Positions 38,089 to 38,488 of a stretch of DNA of 38,488 bases are shown in pieces (within the stretch, counting starts at the first letter, position 1; each line of letters begins with the position of its first letter). The position numbers and the translations under genes are program-made. The DNA is from CAZRDB01 sp964598695 (GTDB lineage Bacteria; Armatimonadota; Zipacnadia; UBA1398). A model generated the notes under the pieces. The model saw nothing but the letters and a program-made list of their open reading frames with translations, was not told the DNA's origin and did no database searches. Where the stretch lies: positions 1 to 38,488 of the forward strand of contig CAZRDB010000023.1 in assembly GCA_964598695.1 (NCBI GenBank). The letters run 5' to 3'.

Positions 38089-38343
38089 ATGGAACGCGTC
38101 GAGCTGGTCGAGCAGGTTATCCTGATCCTGGGGATCGCGTCGCTGTGGCCCTTTGTCTTCGGCTACCGCGAGGAGTGGTACCGCCAGGGCGTGCTGATCC
38201 CCGTCCTCGTCGCGATGGTCGTCATCGCCGTCCGCAAGTTCCGCCGGATGAACGAGGCGCTCGCCGCGGCGCGCGAGGAGCTGGCCCGCGAGGACAACCT
38301 CGGCCCTTCGCCCGGCCCACGGGGGCCCTCCGCAAACGGGTAG
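38089..38343 (+). CDS. Small membrane protein with helical tail
   Basis: An 84-residue protein. The N-terminal part has two hydrophobic stretches, VEQVILILGIASLWPFVFG and VLIPVLVAMVVIAV, separated by YREEWYRQG, so a two-helix hairpin is likely. A basic and acidic amphipathic helix follows (RKFRRMNEALAAAREELARED), then a Pro/Gly-rich end. The ATG at 38089 has GAGGGAGCCC upstream. It is divergent from the ROK gene and shares its promoter region. The family is not recognised. A run of repeats begins directly after the stop. Confidence 0.65.
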   Translation: MERVELVEQVILILGIASLWPFVFGYREEWYRQGVLIPVLVAMVVIAVRKFRRMNEALAAAREELAREDNLGPSPGPRGPSANG

Positions 38344-38370
38344 GGGCGGGGCTCTGGCCCTTCCCCCTTG

Positions 38371-38450
38371 GCCTTGTCGCCCTCCCCCCAGCCTTGTCGC
38401 CCTCCCCCTCGGCTCCGTGCTCGTCTCCCGTGGCCTTGTCGCCCTCCCCC
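38371..38450. repeat. Three copies of an 18-base direct repeat
   Basis: The unit gccttgtcgccctccccc occurs perfectly at 38371-38388, 38391-38408 and 38433-38450. The second and third continue with tcgg. The stretch is strongly C-rich on this strand and runs towards the window edge, so further copies may follow. Confidence 0.7.
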
Positions 38451-38462
38451 TCGGGGGGAGGG
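38442..38462. terminator. REP-like hairpin at the repeat end, possible terminator
   Basis: Arms ccctcccc (38442-38449) and ggggaggg (38455-38462) pair perfectly, with a loop of five bases. The sequence continues ttgggtggggg. It overlaps the third copy of the direct repeat. It could terminate transcription of the gene ending at 38343, but the form is that of a widespread extragenic palindrome. Confidence 0.5.
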
Positions 38463-38488
38463 TTGGGTGGGGGATCCCGGCCCCAACG

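Noticed and set aside
38371..38450. CRISPR array
   Set aside because: The repeats are 18 bases with spacers of 2 and 24 bases, no regular spacing and no cas gene nearby.

Overview
This is a GC-rich bacterial chromosome segment of 38,488 bases. It contains a 10-base run of N at 12256-12265, so it is a scaffold piece. It is densely coded, with short operons on both strands, and I see no rRNA, tRNA, CRISPR, phage or transposase gene. The gene content is the PdxS/PdxT vitamin B6 route, MurT/GatD peptidoglycan amidation, many secreted glycoside-hydrolase-like proteins, and DUF6785/DUF6784 and DUF4091-type proteins. That mix suits a Terrabacteria-type heterotroph such as Armatimonadota. The phylum is an inference, because no rRNA or universal marker is present apart from efp.

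Layout. 2-1009: 3' part of an unrecognised gene. 1010-1356: an intergenic stretch full of strong hairpins. 1357-9942 (+): pdxS, pdxT, a PfkB-type kinase, a lipoprotein, a zinc-ribbon membrane protein, a TIM-barrel-like exported protein and a GH27/GH36-like glycosidase with a discoidin domain, closed by a bidirectional terminator at 9963-9993. 10016-10756 (-): zinc-ribbon membrane protein. 10973-12255 (+): PilZ-GAF protein cut by the assembly gap. 12289-14220 (-): DUF6785/6784 membrane protein, divergent from a DUF4091/GH123-like lipoprotein (14347-16551, +). 16673-22078 (+): efp, a coiled-coil zinc-ribbon protein, accB, a prepilin-like protein, accC, murT and gatD. 22099-27631 (-): two hybrid histidine kinases. 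27764-30702 (-): a methyltransferase downstream of a WbsX/GH99-like protein with a LamG domain. 30841-33435 (+): GH89 alpha-N-acetylglucosaminidase with a discoidin domain. 33599-35472 (+): flavin reductase, PadR regulator and a second flavodoxin-fold protein. 35488-37937 (-): ROK protein, a 50-residue membrane protein not recognised by ordinary length cutoffs, and a thioredoxin-fold/TPR protein. 38089-38343 (+): small membrane protein, followed by a repeat and hairpin element to the window end.

How the genes work together. One block is housekeeping: PLP synthesis, EF-P, acetyl-CoA carboxylase and lipid II amidation. A second theme is breakdown of complex glycans outside the cytoplasm: GH36-like, GH123/DUF4091-like, WbsX-like and GH89 proteins, two of them with C-terminal discoidin domains, plus a ROK protein that may phosphorylate a released sugar or regulate its use. 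A third theme is sensing: two multi-PAS hybrid kinases, a PilZ-GAF protein, and a PadR-controlled flavoprotein operon. That operon has a near-consensus promoter overlapped by an inverted repeat, which makes it the best candidate here for a self-contained, undescribed regulatory unit.
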